Part shown: positions 11,151-25,303 of the stretch, one piece after another | How positions within the stretch are numbered: the stretch's first letter is position 1 | Layout of the letters: each line of letters begins with the position of its first letter | Assembly (NCBI GenBank): GCA_009760855.2 | Contig: WPIO01000075.1 | Coordinates: forward strand, 1,152,501 to 1,187,500 | Direction of reading: 5' to 3' | DNA: 35,000 nucleotides | DNA from: Cristatella mucedo | Lineage: Eukaryota > Bryozoa > Phylactolaemata > Cristatellidae | The notes under the pieces: model-generated | Database searches by the model: none | What the model saw: only the letters and a program-made list of their open reading frames with translations | What the model was told of the DNA's origin: nothing | Program-made: the position numbers and the translations under genes

Positions 11151-12459
11151 CCATCGCTTCTACCAGTTACTCCTGAAGCCATGTTCGCCTGCTTGCAGAC
11201 ATGGTCATCACTGCCTCTTTCTCCTCTGGGGCTTGTGGTCCTCTCCTTCTTGCTGTGGGGGGGGCTGCTGCTCATGGCTCTATAAAACTGCCATGTCTTG
11301 ATCGTGAGTTGCTGTGGTTCCTCTGGACTCCCCCAGTTTTGTGAGGCCCAGACATTGTGCCACCTTCCCCAGGTGGCCGAGGCTGTCCTGAGTGGGCTCA
11401 GCTAATTCGTCTGGCAGCCTGTGGCTAGTAGCTCTTCCTTCCTTCCTTCCTCCTCCTTCCTCCTTGCCTGTCACTCTACCCCATGCCCGGCCGGCCCAGA
11501 GCTCTCGAATGATCGAGGAGAGCACGTTAAACATGACCTGTTTGCTCGCCTAGCAGTCGGCCGAAAAGCTCTCGAATGGTCTTCGTGCTATGGGTAAACG
11601 TCCACAGCCGCCAGTGAATGAATAGCCGACCATCCTTTGTCAGGCCGGCCTGCTTAATGCAGAGGCTGTGGATGCCCCCCCTCCCAACCCCCTTAACCGA
11701 GTCGGTGCCGACCCTCTGGGCTACCGCAGCCCACAGGTGCTGCCGGGCCATCAATCACTGCTGCTGCCACCCTTCCGCTGGTGCTGTTCTGTGGATTACC
11801 GAGCCTACGCTCGGTCTGCTGTTCATCTGCCAAGGCCGTATGCTGCCGAAGCAGCAGCAGCAGCAGTAGCCCTGATGGCAGGCTGGATGGTGGCGACTGG
11901 GGGGAGGGGAGGGAGGTGGTGTGAATTCGGCCTTACCCAATAAGACCGACGAGTCTCAGCATATGCAGAGCTCAGAGAAAAAGAGAGCAAGTCGCACCGG
12001 TGCCACCTTCCCCTCCTTCTCTACTTCTCACCGTGACCACCGGCGCTCGGACCCTGCCCGGCAGGTGACAACAGCCATTGGCGGAAGAGCGGATCCAGTG
12101 AGCTACCTGGCCGGTGCAGCTGCAGCAGGGCCAGGTCCTCCGGCAGCTGCTCTTGTGCCATTTTCCCCTCACAATGGTAATTGAGCCAGTGGCAGCTGCT
12201 GCGTTTTATCACCTTTCTTTAAAGATTCTCGGCAGCAGCAGATGCTGAACTAGGCTGGCTTGTGGCAGCCGTCGGCCTGTGAGCCTTAAAAGGACTCCAG
12301 ATAAGCCATTCCTCCATTTGAAATCGCTCACGATGATGCAGCCCACCCGGGGTTAATGCTGACTGATTCACAATGGCTGCCCAGGTCCCGGCAGCTTCGA
12401 TTCGAGTTCTGTACAGTAGAGCCGGCCATCGAGATGGCCGGCTGGATTGCTGCAGCCTG

Positions 12460-12492
<33 letters not shown>
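12460..12492 (+). repeat. (GT)n-(GC)n microsatellite
   Basis: About 13 GT units followed by GCGCGCGC, alternating purine-pyrimidine throughout. A perfect 10-bp inverted repeat lies just upstream (12421-12442). Confidence 0.9.
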
Positions 12493-12769
12493 CCCGCTGC
12501 ATGTTAGCTGCCAGCTTCGTGGCCTGCTTGCATCGGCACTTGCAAGCCTTTTTACTAGTAGTGAGCTGGTGGGTAGCTGATGCGCCCATGCATATCGGTG
12601 AGTGGCGGTGACTGGATCCTGCGATAGCCTCTATGCGAGTGGCTCAAGAGAATGTTTGAGTCTTCCGATTTTCTAGGTGCATGCACATCACTAAACATTA
12701 ATGTTGCAAACCGCTGTAAGATTTTTTGGTTTAGGGTTTAAGGTTGTGGTTTTAGGATTGACCATGTGT

Positions 12770-12846
12770 GCAGCTTGTGTGCACATATGCGTGTGCACAC
12801 ATACATGTGGTGTGTGTGTGTGAGCGTTTGTGTATGTGTGTGTGTT
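12770..12846 (+). repeat. Degenerate GT/CA-rich region
   Basis: Imperfect GTGTGTG and CACACAT stretches. Non-coding. Confidence 0.7.
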
Positions 12847-13417
12847 TAGCGAAAATACGTCGTTGATTTTTTTTGGCTTATTCGCTCTACCAGTATTCCT
12901 TGCCGAAAGCATTTGCTTTTGGTGGGACTCTACTTCAATGGGACTCTACTTCAATTCCTTCTCGATGCCGGGACTGCTTCCCCCCTCCCACTGCTTTCTG
13001 GGCCGGTTTCCAGGGTGGTTGCTGTGATTGTCTTGGCTCGCAGAGGTAGCTGCAAAGGCTTCGGAGGAAGGCCTTCGGTGCCACACAGCTGCCCGAGCTC
13101 CGACGGTGGCTTGGATCAGCTGCCTTTGGCGCTTGCATTGCGCCGAGTCATCATGCGTGGCACGCTGAAAGCAGCGATGGCATGCAGCTGCTTCTGTTCG
13201 TGCCGATGCGTGTAAGGCCTCAACAAAAATAAAAGAGGAAAAGCCAGCGCAGCTGTCTTTTTTGAGTTCTCTGCCAGCGAGAGCTACTTCCGATGTTTTC
13301 CCGGCTGCAGGTTTCCCGGCTGCTGCTGCTGCTTCTAGCAATCCCACTTGGCTGAACACCAGGACCGGAACAGGACCAGGAACGCCAGGACCGGAGAAAG
13401 AGACGAGACAGAACGAC

Positions 13418-13654
13418 ATGGACGTCACCGCTGCCGCTCTGATGAACGCTGCCGCCGCCGGCCCGATGGTGGCGCTGCCGCCCGGTCTGGGCGTGGGGCC
13501 GGGCAAGGACTCACGCTGGCTGACGCTGGAGGTGTGCCGCGAGTTTCAGCGCAGCCGCTGCACTCGCTCCGACCTCGAATGCAAGTTTGCTCACCCTCCG
13601 CCGCACGTCGAGGTGCAGAATGGTCGCGTCACGTGCTGCTTCGACTCGATCAAG
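13418..13654 (+). CDS. mbl: muscleblind exon A: start, CCCH finger 1, start of finger 2
   Basis: 79 codons, phase 0 to the donor AAG|GTTGGT (13655). Residues 1-30 are an Ala/Gly/Pro-rich leader. Residues 31-38 (DSRWLTLE) are the conserved muscleblind entry. Finger 1 is C40-X7-C48-X6-C55-X3-H59 ([10 protein letters not shown]...ECKFAHPP). The invariant [10 protein letters not shown] linker follows, and C74 with FDSIK opens finger 2. The intron after the CFDSIK lysine matches the conserved MBNL exon junction. The ATG at 13418 has G at -3 and +4 and is the first in-frame ATG; the open frame extends upstream but has no earlier ATG. Together with exon B it forms the RNA-binding unit that recognises GC steps in YGCY. 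Confidence 0.95.
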
Positions 13655-16481
<2,827 letters not shown>

Positions 16482-16670
16482 GGCAAATGCTCGCGAAAGG
16501 AGCCGCCGTGCAAGTACCTGCATCCACCTCAGCACCTCAAGGAGCAGCTGCTGCAGAACGGCAGGAACAACTTGATACTGCGTGCTCACGCCTCTCAGCA
16601 CTTGTTCACCGGCGGCCAGATGCTGCAGCCTCCTCCTCATGCCACTGCAGTTGGCATGATGCCGACGTTG
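16482..16670 (+). CDS. mbl: muscleblind exon B: rest of finger 2 and linker
   Basis: The acceptor TTTTTCCGTTTGGCAG is followed in phase 0 by GKCSRKEPPCKYLHPPQHL. With exon A this completes finger 2 as C74-X7-C82-X6-C89-X3-H93. The X6 spacing matches Drosophila mbl (X4 in human MBNL1 finger 2). The conserved KEQLLQNGRNNL helix follows, then a Gln/Pro/His linker (QMLQPPPHATAVGMMPTL). The donor TTG|GTGAGC at 16671 is the best match to consensus. Two other donors keep the same phase: GTAGCA at 16683 and GTTAGG at 16734. The last would add LVSQMV, a polyalanine encoded by the (CAG)15 tract, and W. Which is used is not decidable here. Confidence 0.92.
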
Positions 16671-16684
16671 GTGAGCCAAATGGT

Positions 16685-16729
<45 letters not shown>
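16685..16729 (+). repeat. (AGC)15 trinucleotide tract at the 3' edge of exon B
   Basis: Pure AGC/CAG units lie directly after the GTAGCA donor candidate. They are either intronic or, if the 16734 donor is used, code for about 15 alanines in the mbl frame. A shorter AGC run follows at 16796-16809. Confidence 0.95.
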
Positions 16730-16730
<1 letters not shown>

Positions 16731-17699
16731 TGGGTTAGGGCAGTCGGTGTTGACGGTGGCGTTGGGAGGGGGGGGGGCAGAGATTGGGTGGTTAGTAGCA
16801 GCAGCAGCAAGGTGGCTCGCCCAAGGAGAGCAGCTTTGCGCCCGAACTTGGTCGGCAGGCCTTCAGGCAGTGCTTTCGAGCGAGTGTCGTCTTCAGCTGC
16901 CGGCGCCCTAGCCTGCCGGCATAGGGATTGCCAGGATTAAGCCAAGGATGTGGCCAGATCTTGACCTTTCTAGAGGTTAACAAGTTTATTGGCCGTTGTA
17001 GTGAAATTGAGTGAGGCCTAAAGGGAGTTCTGCCGGCAACGAAACGTTTGACACTCAGCCTATTTCTGTCTAGTCCGGCAGCCCTCGGTCCTTCTAGCGT
17101 TCCTGTTGCCCAGTCGAAACAGTCAGTTCAGCTATGTGAACGGAAGGGCAGCTGGATGTGTTGGTGGGTGCTGCTGCAACCCTTGCTTGCTTTGTGAGTG
17201 AACATTGTGCCGTCGAACGTTGGCTCAACTGAGCCAGAAGGAGGTCCATCGGGGCTTGTGGTCATACGGCTGGCTGCTTTGGTATGTGAGGAGGAGGAGG
17301 TGATTTGTCAAAGCAATGTTTTGTCAGGGCCAAGACATCTTGGCCTGCTCTACCGGCAAGCAAGCTGTGCGGCTCATACCGGCTTTCGAGCTGAGTGAGG
17401 AATGAAGCGCTTGTCACGTGTGTGCCAGCTTAATTAATTGCCCTCTCTTTGTTCCCTGCCTCTGTAGCCGAGCTGCCTGGGCATTGTCGGTCATTGAGTC
17501 ACGGTCGGCCATGTTGTTTTCTTACTGCTGTTGAAGCCCAGCGGCTGCACTGCAGTGCAGCGGTCCCTGTGGGCTGCCGTGGCCTTCGTGTGGTCAGCCT
17601 CGGCTCATCGTCTATGCTTATTAGGCCAAGCCAGATTAGGGGCCAAGTGCTAAACTGTGGTAAATGGGCAAACAGGCAACTCAGCTCTTGTACTGATCA

Positions 17700-17765
17700 T
17701 TAGAACAAGATATTTATGTAGTGCCTCAAGAGGACTAAATCTCCTTGTTAGCGCTGGAGTATAGA
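17700..17765 (-). repeat. Reversed LINE 3'-tail fragment
   Basis: AGTGCCTCAAGAGGACTAAA, then TCTCC and AGCGCT, is a decayed reverse complement of the family tail seen at 8320-8375. Confidence 0.45.
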
Positions 17766-18562
17766 AGGGTCGCTTATCATGGTAGCTCTTTGCCTCCAAC
17801 CGACCTGTAGGTGCCCTCTGTCGGGTGGCCAAACCATCCGGTAAGGACGCATCACCTTCCTGAGATTGGCTGCCTCTGGAAAGTTCACCGACTTACTGCC
17901 TCCTCGGCTTAGTTCTGGATGTGTCTTGTGTGTGGGACTGTGTGCTTTGCTGTTGCTCCTCTGCTATGCTTTGCCTAGCGTCTGCTCCTTGCTGCCACTA
18001 CCGCTGCTGCTGCTGCCACCTACTATTCTGCTGTGGTCCTACAGAGCACCAGCCTGCGGATCAGGGTGACAGCTCCCTGCCAGTTACTAGGCCATGAGTC
18101 ACATGTGGAAATATAGTACATGGTTGGTAGCTCTTGGTTTCCTGACCTGCTTCATTCTTGCCCATTGTGGCTTTCACACAAATCCACCCCTCCCCCAATC
18201 CTCTGCATGCCCATCGTTAGCCTCGGCGACCTCTGACCCAGCCATTGAGCCTCTGGAGCAGGCCAGGCTCTTGCTTACTAAGAGGACCATGCAAAACGAT
18301 TCATTCCTCTGGTGTAGCAGTGCTTGTATCTACTTTCTTTTACGTGTTCTACAGTGCTGCATAAGATTCTGCCATCTCGTCCGGCCAACTGAATATGGTT
18401 TGAGGACCGTGAAGTCGTATAGGGTGCAGAGAGGATAGGATGTACATGTGTCTCCACGGATCAAAGAATGTTAGCAGAAGTCTCCTCGTCTGAGGCGGCA
18501 AGTTTTGCTTCGGCAAGACCTGAATTGTACTTATGCTGTTGTCCAAACTTGTCTCTTGTTTT

Positions 18563-18711
<149 letters not shown>

Positions 18712-19670
18712 AGCTCTTAAGCTCTCTCTCTCTGTCAGCTCTTAAGCTCTCAACACAGCCTCATTGCCTCGTTGGCTCTCCCTACCCTACCGCATAGTTC
18801 CTCGTCCAGGCCAAGTCGCAGCCCAGGTCTACTCACTCTCTAATCACCTTTGGATTGGCTAAGGGGGGGGGGTGTGTGAGCAGTGAGAATCACCAGTGGT
18901 TTGCTTGCAGTCGTAATCTTCTGGGCGCTCAGGGATATCAGCTTGGGTCAGCGACTGAATAGCGTGTATCCCTAAATGTCCGACACTGTTGCTTCCTAAA
19001 CAGTTTACCTTGGCCATGCACCGTGATGTATCCAAGCACATGAATCGTGTCTGAGAGAGTCCAGGGTCCTGCCCTTTCCTGCCTGCTATCTTGCCCTTCA
19101 GCCGGTTAATTAGGTGGCCAGCTCTGGCGATGATGATGATGATGGGGATTCGGTTGTTACTGGCTCCCCAGTCAGTAGCTGCCCCTAGCCACCTGCTAGC
19201 CACCCTGCCGTGCTTGGCTGGCTGGCTAAGCCCAGCTGGAAGCCGAATATTAGTGGATGCCCGCCCACACCTGGGCCAACGTTTGACCAAGTCGACCTAC
19301 CTACCCCCCACCCACCCACTCATCTGCAGTCTAATCCCCCAGTGGTGGACAAACCTCGACCTGCTCACTGCTTGTAGTGGTGGCATGCAGTTACGTTCTA
19401 CGGCCGAAAAAACTCGGGTCTTGTACGGTCGTTTGCTAGCCTGCTGCTGCTCTATTGTCCTGGGTGATCTGCAATCAGCATCGAGCAAAATCGCCCATTG
19501 TTAGCACGCGGAGCAAGTCAGTGTTAGTGACAGTGTTAGCGCTCCAATTGCGGCAGGTGGATCGTGGAGCCATGCTCGGTTCTCCGGAAGGATTGTCTGC
19601 TCGAACCGAGTTGCCGAATCGCAGCGCGTAGCTCCCAAACTCCTCGAGGAAAAAGGAGTCCGTGCTGCAG

Positions 19671-19771
19671 CTGCGTGCTGCAGCTGCGTGCTGCAGCTGC
19701 GTGCTGCAGCTGCAGCACGCAGCTGCAGAGGCAGCACGCAGCTGCGTGCTGCAGCTGCGTGCTGCCTCTGC
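19671..19771 (+). repeat. Palindromic 13-bp minisatellite (cruciform-forming)
   Basis: Units of GTGCTGCAGCTGC occur head to tail four times and then recur in inverted orientation. The block GCAGAGGCAGCACGCAGCTG (19725-19744) has its exact reverse complement at 19752-19771 with a 7-base loop. The array can therefore fold over most of its length as DNA or RNA. Confidence 0.95.
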
Positions 19772-20269
19772 ATGCGATCGACACAATCGCCCAGCTGAAA
19801 TGATCAGTCGTGAGAGCAGCTTGTAGAAGCTGGGGTTGCTGAAACTGCTGAGTTTGTGCCCATCTCTCACCCGTAATTGGGTACTACCCAAATGTATGCA
19901 GCATGCAGGGAGAGAGAGATGGAGGTCTCAGAGCTCGTGTTAAGTCAGGCAAGAGAGAGAGTGTGTGTCGTCGAAAGTTTAACCCAAGACTTCTGACGTG
20001 TCTCTGCTACACTGTAAGTTTTGTTTATTTTTCGGGAATGTAAAGAGCGTTCAACCGAAATGTCTTCGGCAGATTGATCTCATTTGCAGTATCCCAGACA
20101 CTATGTCGTGTTGCCAATGCACATCTGCTTCTGCTGGCCCGGCGCTTGCCTTTCGCTCGCTGTCTTATGCTAACGATGTCCTAGGTGCCTAAGCCTAGCT
20201 ATGTCGTCGCAAGGGCTCACGACTGTGCTCAATGCAGCCCCTGTAGGCACAGCAGTGCTGTATGTACAC

Positions 20270-20331
20270 AGCGCCACCTCTTATTCGATCTATTGGATCT
20301 AGCGCCATCTCTTATTCGATCTATTGGATCT
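20270..20331 (+). repeat. 31-bp tandem duplication
   Basis: Two nearly identical units starting AGCGCCA, containing CTTATTCGATCTATTGGATC. Confidence 0.95.
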
Positions 20332-20963
20332 GTTGTGCGCACCCTCCTTCCGGCAAACGTGCGCTGTGGCTTGCTTCCGGTTTTGTCGTCGAAGGGAGGT
20401 GGCACCTTCCTGTGCTGCGGCTTGTCGCTGTCTTCGCCGTTGTCAGCCGGCCACAGGGTTTGAATCGGCCGGCTTTCAGCCTCGGCTTCAGTCCTGCCGC
20501 TGCTGGCGGCCTTGTGTCTCTTGTGTCGTGGGGGCTGCTGGCCGCTGTCTTAGCCTGCAGAGCTGCCGCTGCCTTAGTGGCGACAGTCGTCTGCTGTCGC
20601 CACTCGGCCGCTGCCTGTCGAGAGTCGGCAGCGGCTCCGCCTCCGGCTTTGCCCCCTCCCGAGTTCCTTTCCGAGCTTTGCCCCCTCCCTTGCCGAGAGT
20701 CCTCCGCCTCCGGCTTTGCCCCCTCCCAGATGAAGCCGAGCGGTCGGCTGCCTTCTTCTTCTTGAACCGCCACGCACCGCCGCCGCCAGCTTGCGGCTCG
20801 CAGACGAGCCTCGTTGTAGGGCGCACGCGGCTGTCTGCTCTTGCTGCGTGCACGGCCGTGTTTGGCTGCTGCTGTTCCCTGCCGAGTTATGCTGCCGCTC
20901 GCTCGTAGCCGGCCACCGTTGTGCTTCTCACGTGTCGGTCGTTTTGCACTCACTGCTGCCCAG

Positions 20964-21119
20964 TTGCATGCGTTCGCTACATGCATTCTTCCGTTCTTTC
21001 TTTTTTTGGCCTATGATGCAAGCGTACGTCCTAACTATGCGGCAGCAGCTGCGGCAGCTGCTGCTGCCGCTGCTGCTGGGGGTGGTGGCGGCATGCTTCC
21101 GGTGCAGCAATATCTCACG
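20964..21119 (+). CDS. mbl: Tentative mbl exon: polyalanine-polyglycine linker
   Basis: The frame reads VRPNY, thirteen alanines, five glycines, then MLPVQQYLT, ending at donor ACG|GTTAGT (21120), phase 0. The alanines use GCG, GCA, GCT and GCC in mixed order and the glycines use GGG, GGT and GGC. That is unlike the pure trinucleotide runs nearby and suggests selection on protein. The linker between the finger pair and the PYLSP segment is Ala-rich in muscleblind proteins. The 5' edge is uncertain: the acceptor at 20963 (TGCACTCACTGCTGCCCAG) keeps phase 0 but adds a hydrophobic, pyrimidine-tract-like peptide, while the better tract before 21023 (TTCTTTCTTTTTTTGG...GCAAG) needs two carried bases that exon B does not supply. 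Confidence 0.35.
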
Positions 21120-21698
21120 GTTAGTATAGCAGCAGCTGCTGCCGGCTGCCGCCGTGCTGTTGTTGTAGGCAGCTGTTGCTGCCCGCCGCTGCCGCCTCGT
21201 TTTCGCTCTTTCTCGATGTGCGAGCTCCCGCTCCCAGCTGCTGCCGCCGCACCTGTGGTCGTGCAGCACCTCTGCCAGCGGTTTTATTCTCGCGAGTGCA
21301 CGCATGCACGAACTAGCGCACACAAGCGCATGCATTCGCACCCCGTGCAAAGCCGGTGAGCACGAGATTGTGGGAGCATCTCCATGGTGACCCAAGCAAT
21401 TCTCTCCCAGTGCTCGACCGTTCATTGGTCGCCTGGGCAGGCCCAGAGCCCCCCATCTGCTGTAGATCACGATTAATTTTTAGGTGCGAATGACTGAGGG
21501 CCTAAGGCTAAGCTCACCTCACAGATGGTCCTTCCCTTCCTAAGCTCTCCATGGCACCTCTGCGAAGCTATTGCTGCTGTGGCTGTTGCAAACCCGAAAG
21601 AGTCACTTTCAAATGTGAAAAGAGAATAGCTGTTTCAAACCCGAAAAAACCAAATAAAATACCCCCAACAATAAAAAACTGTACAAACCGCTTTCAAT

Positions 21699-21800
<102 letters not shown>

Positions 21801-21959
21801 GGCCCAAAACTTAAAGCATACCTGCTGGAGTGGTGCATTGACTAAACACCTGCATGTGAGCAACAAATCTTGAGTACTCATTGTCATATTCATAATCAGT
21901 AGATTAGCAACAGTGTCAAGACATTAGGACTTATGAGCTGCAGCATGATTTAGCAGCAG

Positions 21960-22110
21960 CGTGCTCACTAAACGATTCAGGGCGTGCGTTCGAGTCCTTC
22001 GGTAATCGATTCTTTATTTCTCACTGCATGGGGGTGATAACGGCTGAGAGGTTTCTGCCTGTGCTATTATGTAAGCTAGGCCGTTTAACCAGCCGATCTC
22101 GGCACGACTT
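21960..22110 (+). repeat. tRNA-derived SINE, diverged copy
   Basis: B-box-like GCGTTCGAGTCC (21986-21997) is followed by the family order: a short TTCTTTATTTC segment, CACTGCATGGGGGTGATAAC, then GTAAGCTAGGCCGTTTAACC and AGCCGATCTCGG. Diverged from copies at 655 and 34075. Confidence 0.55.
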
Positions 22111-22192
22111 CCCTTACGTAGGAAACCTGTGGTCCTAGCCTGAACATGTTAATTTGAACCTAGGATGAGCTACCAGGATGTTGGCGGTTCTC

Positions 22193-22474
<282 letters not shown>

Positions 22475-23462
22475 CCGCTAGCAACCGGAGGGGTGGGGCA
22501 GAAGGCCGCTCCTAAAGATTAGTTAGCCGTTCCCGGGGCCGCCGGTTTAGCTCGAGGCCGCCGCTAGGGGACTTGGCTGCTCGTCTGCTGCTGCTGCCTT
22601 GGTGCAATGCTCTCCCCTTCTGCCACCACCAGCAGGCAAGCATGCGCACATGTGTGCTGCAGATCTCCGCCGCCTTGGCTGCAGCCGTAGGTCTTAGAGC
22701 CTCTCTGCTCATGGCTGCCGTGGTTTGACTTTGCTTAGGGGGACTATGGCGAGGTGATTGTGTGTGCGCAGGCAATGCACACATACACCAGCTCTCCGCG
22801 CTGGATGGCTGGTTTCCGTGGGCAGCGGGCTAGATGCTTGATGAGAGAGTCTTGTCGTCCTGTCCCGAGCTCTGAGACTTGACTAGGACCAGCTCCCGAT
22901 CTCCTTGACAGTGCTGAGGTGATTTTCGGCCTTGGATGGGGATCCTATTATGGTAACCTTTCACCCCGGCTCAGCTGTTGTGCCGACAGTTGTGCCCCGG
23001 TCGATGGGACCGGCAGTGGCTGCTGCCAGAGTGCCTTACTGCCTCAGGCTTAGGTTACTCACTTGAATGTTCCAGCAACCTAGCCGACCTGTCTCGATTG
23101 GATGTGCAGCAGCCGGTGCTGACCTGCTGGGTGGGTATCGGTGGCTTGTAAGACCACCGAGTCCTTCCAGTCTGCCCAACGTTTGCCAGGCATTCGTTTC
23201 TTTTATCTGCAGAAGAAAGGCCTTAGTCGGTCGGGCTCGGCGTATTGTTCGTCATTGCACATAGTCATTGGCCGTCCTTGAGGAGAGACAACGATACTGC
23301 TGAGCTGTAAGGAGCGGCCGAACATGGCAGCCATTGTTTAAGGTCTCAGTTCAAGGAGCATGACAGGCAGGCGGCATGCCACCCAGTGCAACCTTGACCG
23401 GGAGTAGAAGTGATCCAAAGGATCTTGCTGACTCCTCCCCCTACCAGTCCGTGGGATCTGCT

Positions 23463-23700
23463 TCAATATAATAACAATAATAACACTTGAAATAGTGCCC
23501 TCAGAGAACTCAAATCTCTTTCTAGGGGCTTTACATTTGCTGCGAAGGAAACACGACCGAATGGTTAGTGATGGCATGCTCGATAAACAACAAGAATAAC
23601 ATGGTTAGGGGGTGACATGCACAGGGTCAGCATGCAAATGTAGTTAGTGGCAGCATGCACAGTGTCAGCACACATAAGCACAGTATGTGTCCTTGAAAGA
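23463..23700 (-). mobile_element. LINE 3'-end fragment, copy C (3' UTR and tail)
   Basis: Reverse complement of the LINE 3' UTR: the ATT-rich end is at 23463, then the tail (CCTCAGAGAACTCAAATCTC), then the AACATGGTTAG and GGCAGCATGCACAGTGTCAG units. Two GTGCATG units are present. No coding part remains. Confidence 0.75.
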
Positions 23701-24090
23701 CAGCACAGGGCTCAGTTTGGCAAACGTGCACAGAGGTCGAAGGTAAAGATTTGCCTGTCGAGTGACATGCAGTCGGTTGGCTCCAGGAGACTCGTTCTTG
23801 AGTCTCTAGCTTAGCTCGGCTCCGGCTCTGCAAGACGGACGGTCGTTGGCGTGTGGACAGCAAGCATCACGTGGCGTGACAAGCATGGCCACCTGAATTT
23901 GGCATGTTCGGTTCGTAGGCGTTGTAGCAACGCGATCGATCGATCGATCGTAGAGCGGAGCAGATGGTGATTGTTGTGCATCCTGCGTGCTTTTCTTTTT
24001 CATTCTGCTACAAACCGCCGGTGCCACTCCCCAGCGCAGCCTCGTCCTCGGCGCCTGCACGCCGCCTTGCCTGCATGCGTGCCTTTGCAG

Positions 24091-24330
24091 GCTGGCCATC
24101 CGTACCTGAGCCCGGCAGGTGGATACTTCAGTCCGTACGCTCTGTCGGCAGCTAACTACGGCCAGTCGGCGAGTGACGGTGGTATGCTAGCCGTGTCGGC
24201 GGCAGTCAGCAGCGCTTCGCAGTCCTCTACCACAGCCTCGGCGGCGGCGGCAGCCGCTGGCGTGAGCCTGGTTGCTGCTCACCACAAGGCGCTGCAGCAG
24301 CAGCATGCGGCAGCAAACGATAGACTGGAG
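24091..24330 (+). CDS. mbl: muscleblind exon: PYLSP/Ala-Ser linker ending in DRLE
   Basis: 80 codons. Acceptor GCCTTTGCAG; donor GAG|GTGAGG at 24331; phase 0 at both ends. It opens AGHPYLSPAGGYFSPYALSA, comparable to the NPYLGPVSP segment downstream of the first finger pair in MBNL1. A Ser/Ala-rich low-complexity middle, a six-alanine run and KALQQQHAAANDRLE follow. In human MBNL1 the same DRLE directly precedes VCREY of finger 3; here the exon stops at DRLE. The codons are mixed and the composition is coding-like compared with the flanking introns. Role: linker and interaction region of the splicing regulator. Confidence 0.82.
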
Positions 24331-24509
24331 GTGAGGAAGCTCATACGAGTGGCCCTGACAATCTCGGCCCGACGGTGGTGACGACGGTGGGCAGAGTCGG
24401 GGCTGCAGGTCAGCTCCGACTCCACCTTTTTTTGTTGTTGAGAGATACTCATTAATCCTCTTGAGTGTCCTCAAGCTGCATAGCTTAGATGACCCGACCC
24501 CCCCTTGCC

Positions 24510-24511
24510 TC

Positions 24512-24547
<36 letters not shown>

Positions 24548-24570
24548 CGCGTGCGTGCGTGCGCGCCCTG
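24510..24570 (+). repeat. (GT)n-(GC)n alternating tract
   Basis: GT units pass into GCGCGCGTGCGCGTGCGTGC, an alternating purine-pyrimidine run able to adopt Z-DNA. Confidence 0.9.
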
Positions 24571-25165
24571 TGCTTTTACCCTGTTAAACGTAGTCAGCTC
24601 GGCAGTTGCCGAAGGTTCATCGAGTCAGTTGCATGACGTTGCTGCTCCATCCCCGTTACGTTTTTCCTATCGTCACAACCCCTGTAGTGCGAGGTGGAGG
24701 TTACAAAGCCGTGGTGCATGCCGGCATTCTGTTCGGTGAATGTCGCTCGCTCGCCGAGCTCGCATCGCTCTGCATCGCTCCGATGCAGCCTAGCGTGGCG
24801 CCTTCTTATGATGAAATCTTGTTTCTGAATGACTTCATTATCTCGGCCGTTGGAAGGCCTCTGAAAGAAAAGGTGCTCTGCTCAGGCGACACAAGCGTCA
24901 CCTCTAGCAGCAGCAGCAGCTAATCTGCTGCGTCGATAGCTATCTAGTTGCACCCACGGGCGCACAGTCTTGGCTGCCGTTCTCAAGCTCTCGGGGGCGT
25001 AGATTAGCAGATAATAATGTCTTAGCTTCGATGCCCGGCAGCCAAGAAAGGTTTTCTAGGATGCTGCAGCCGCCGATATAAATAGATTAGGTGCTCCTAG
25101 CACGGGACGATTTATTGGAAAACAGTGCGCGACATAATATAGGTCGTCCTGCTGGGTCGGTCGGG

Positions 25166-25230
25166 TTGGTGCAGCGGCGTCGGCGGCAGCGGCGGCGGCG
25201 GCAGCAGCTTCTGGGCTGCTGCCGCCGCTG
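25166..25230 (+). repeat. GGC-rich run with a perfect 14-bp inverted repeat
   Basis: GCGGCGGCAGCAGC (25195-25208) pairs exactly with GCTGCTGCCGCCGC (25215-25228) around a 6-base loop. Confidence 0.9.
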
Positions 25231-25303
25231 CTGGGCAAGCCTGGCCCTGCCTGCTGCTCCCTGCGAGTCTCGGGCCGTGCAGCAGATTCCTACACACCTG
25301 ACT

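Larger units (their letters stand above)
10748..13417 (+). other. Presumed 5' UTR/intron DNA upstream of the first mbl coding exon
   Basis: Contains the minisatellite at 11031-11150, CTTCC-rich DNA (11428-11467), GT tracts and the palindrome at 12421. The frame containing the mbl start is open back to at least 13262, but no upstream ATG lies in it. Plausible acceptors before the start codon are at 13277 (TTCTCTGCCAG) and 13310 (TTTTCCCGGCTGCAG). Confidence 0.4.

Noticed and set aside
17440-17560. Strong acceptor at 17467 as a possible mbl exon
   Set aside because: The phase-0 frame stops after nine codons, and the other frames show no muscleblind-like sequence.
18094-18438. 114-codon ATG frame with hydrophobic N-terminus, like a small secreted protein
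   Set aside because: It lies in a mbl intron, shows no homology or promoter context, and its length is compatible with chance.
24633-24923. ATG frame ending in a serine run
   Set aside because: The middle (PVVRGGGYKAVVHAGILFGE) looks protein-like, but I recognise no family. The serine run is an AGC repeat and no strong splice sites bound it.
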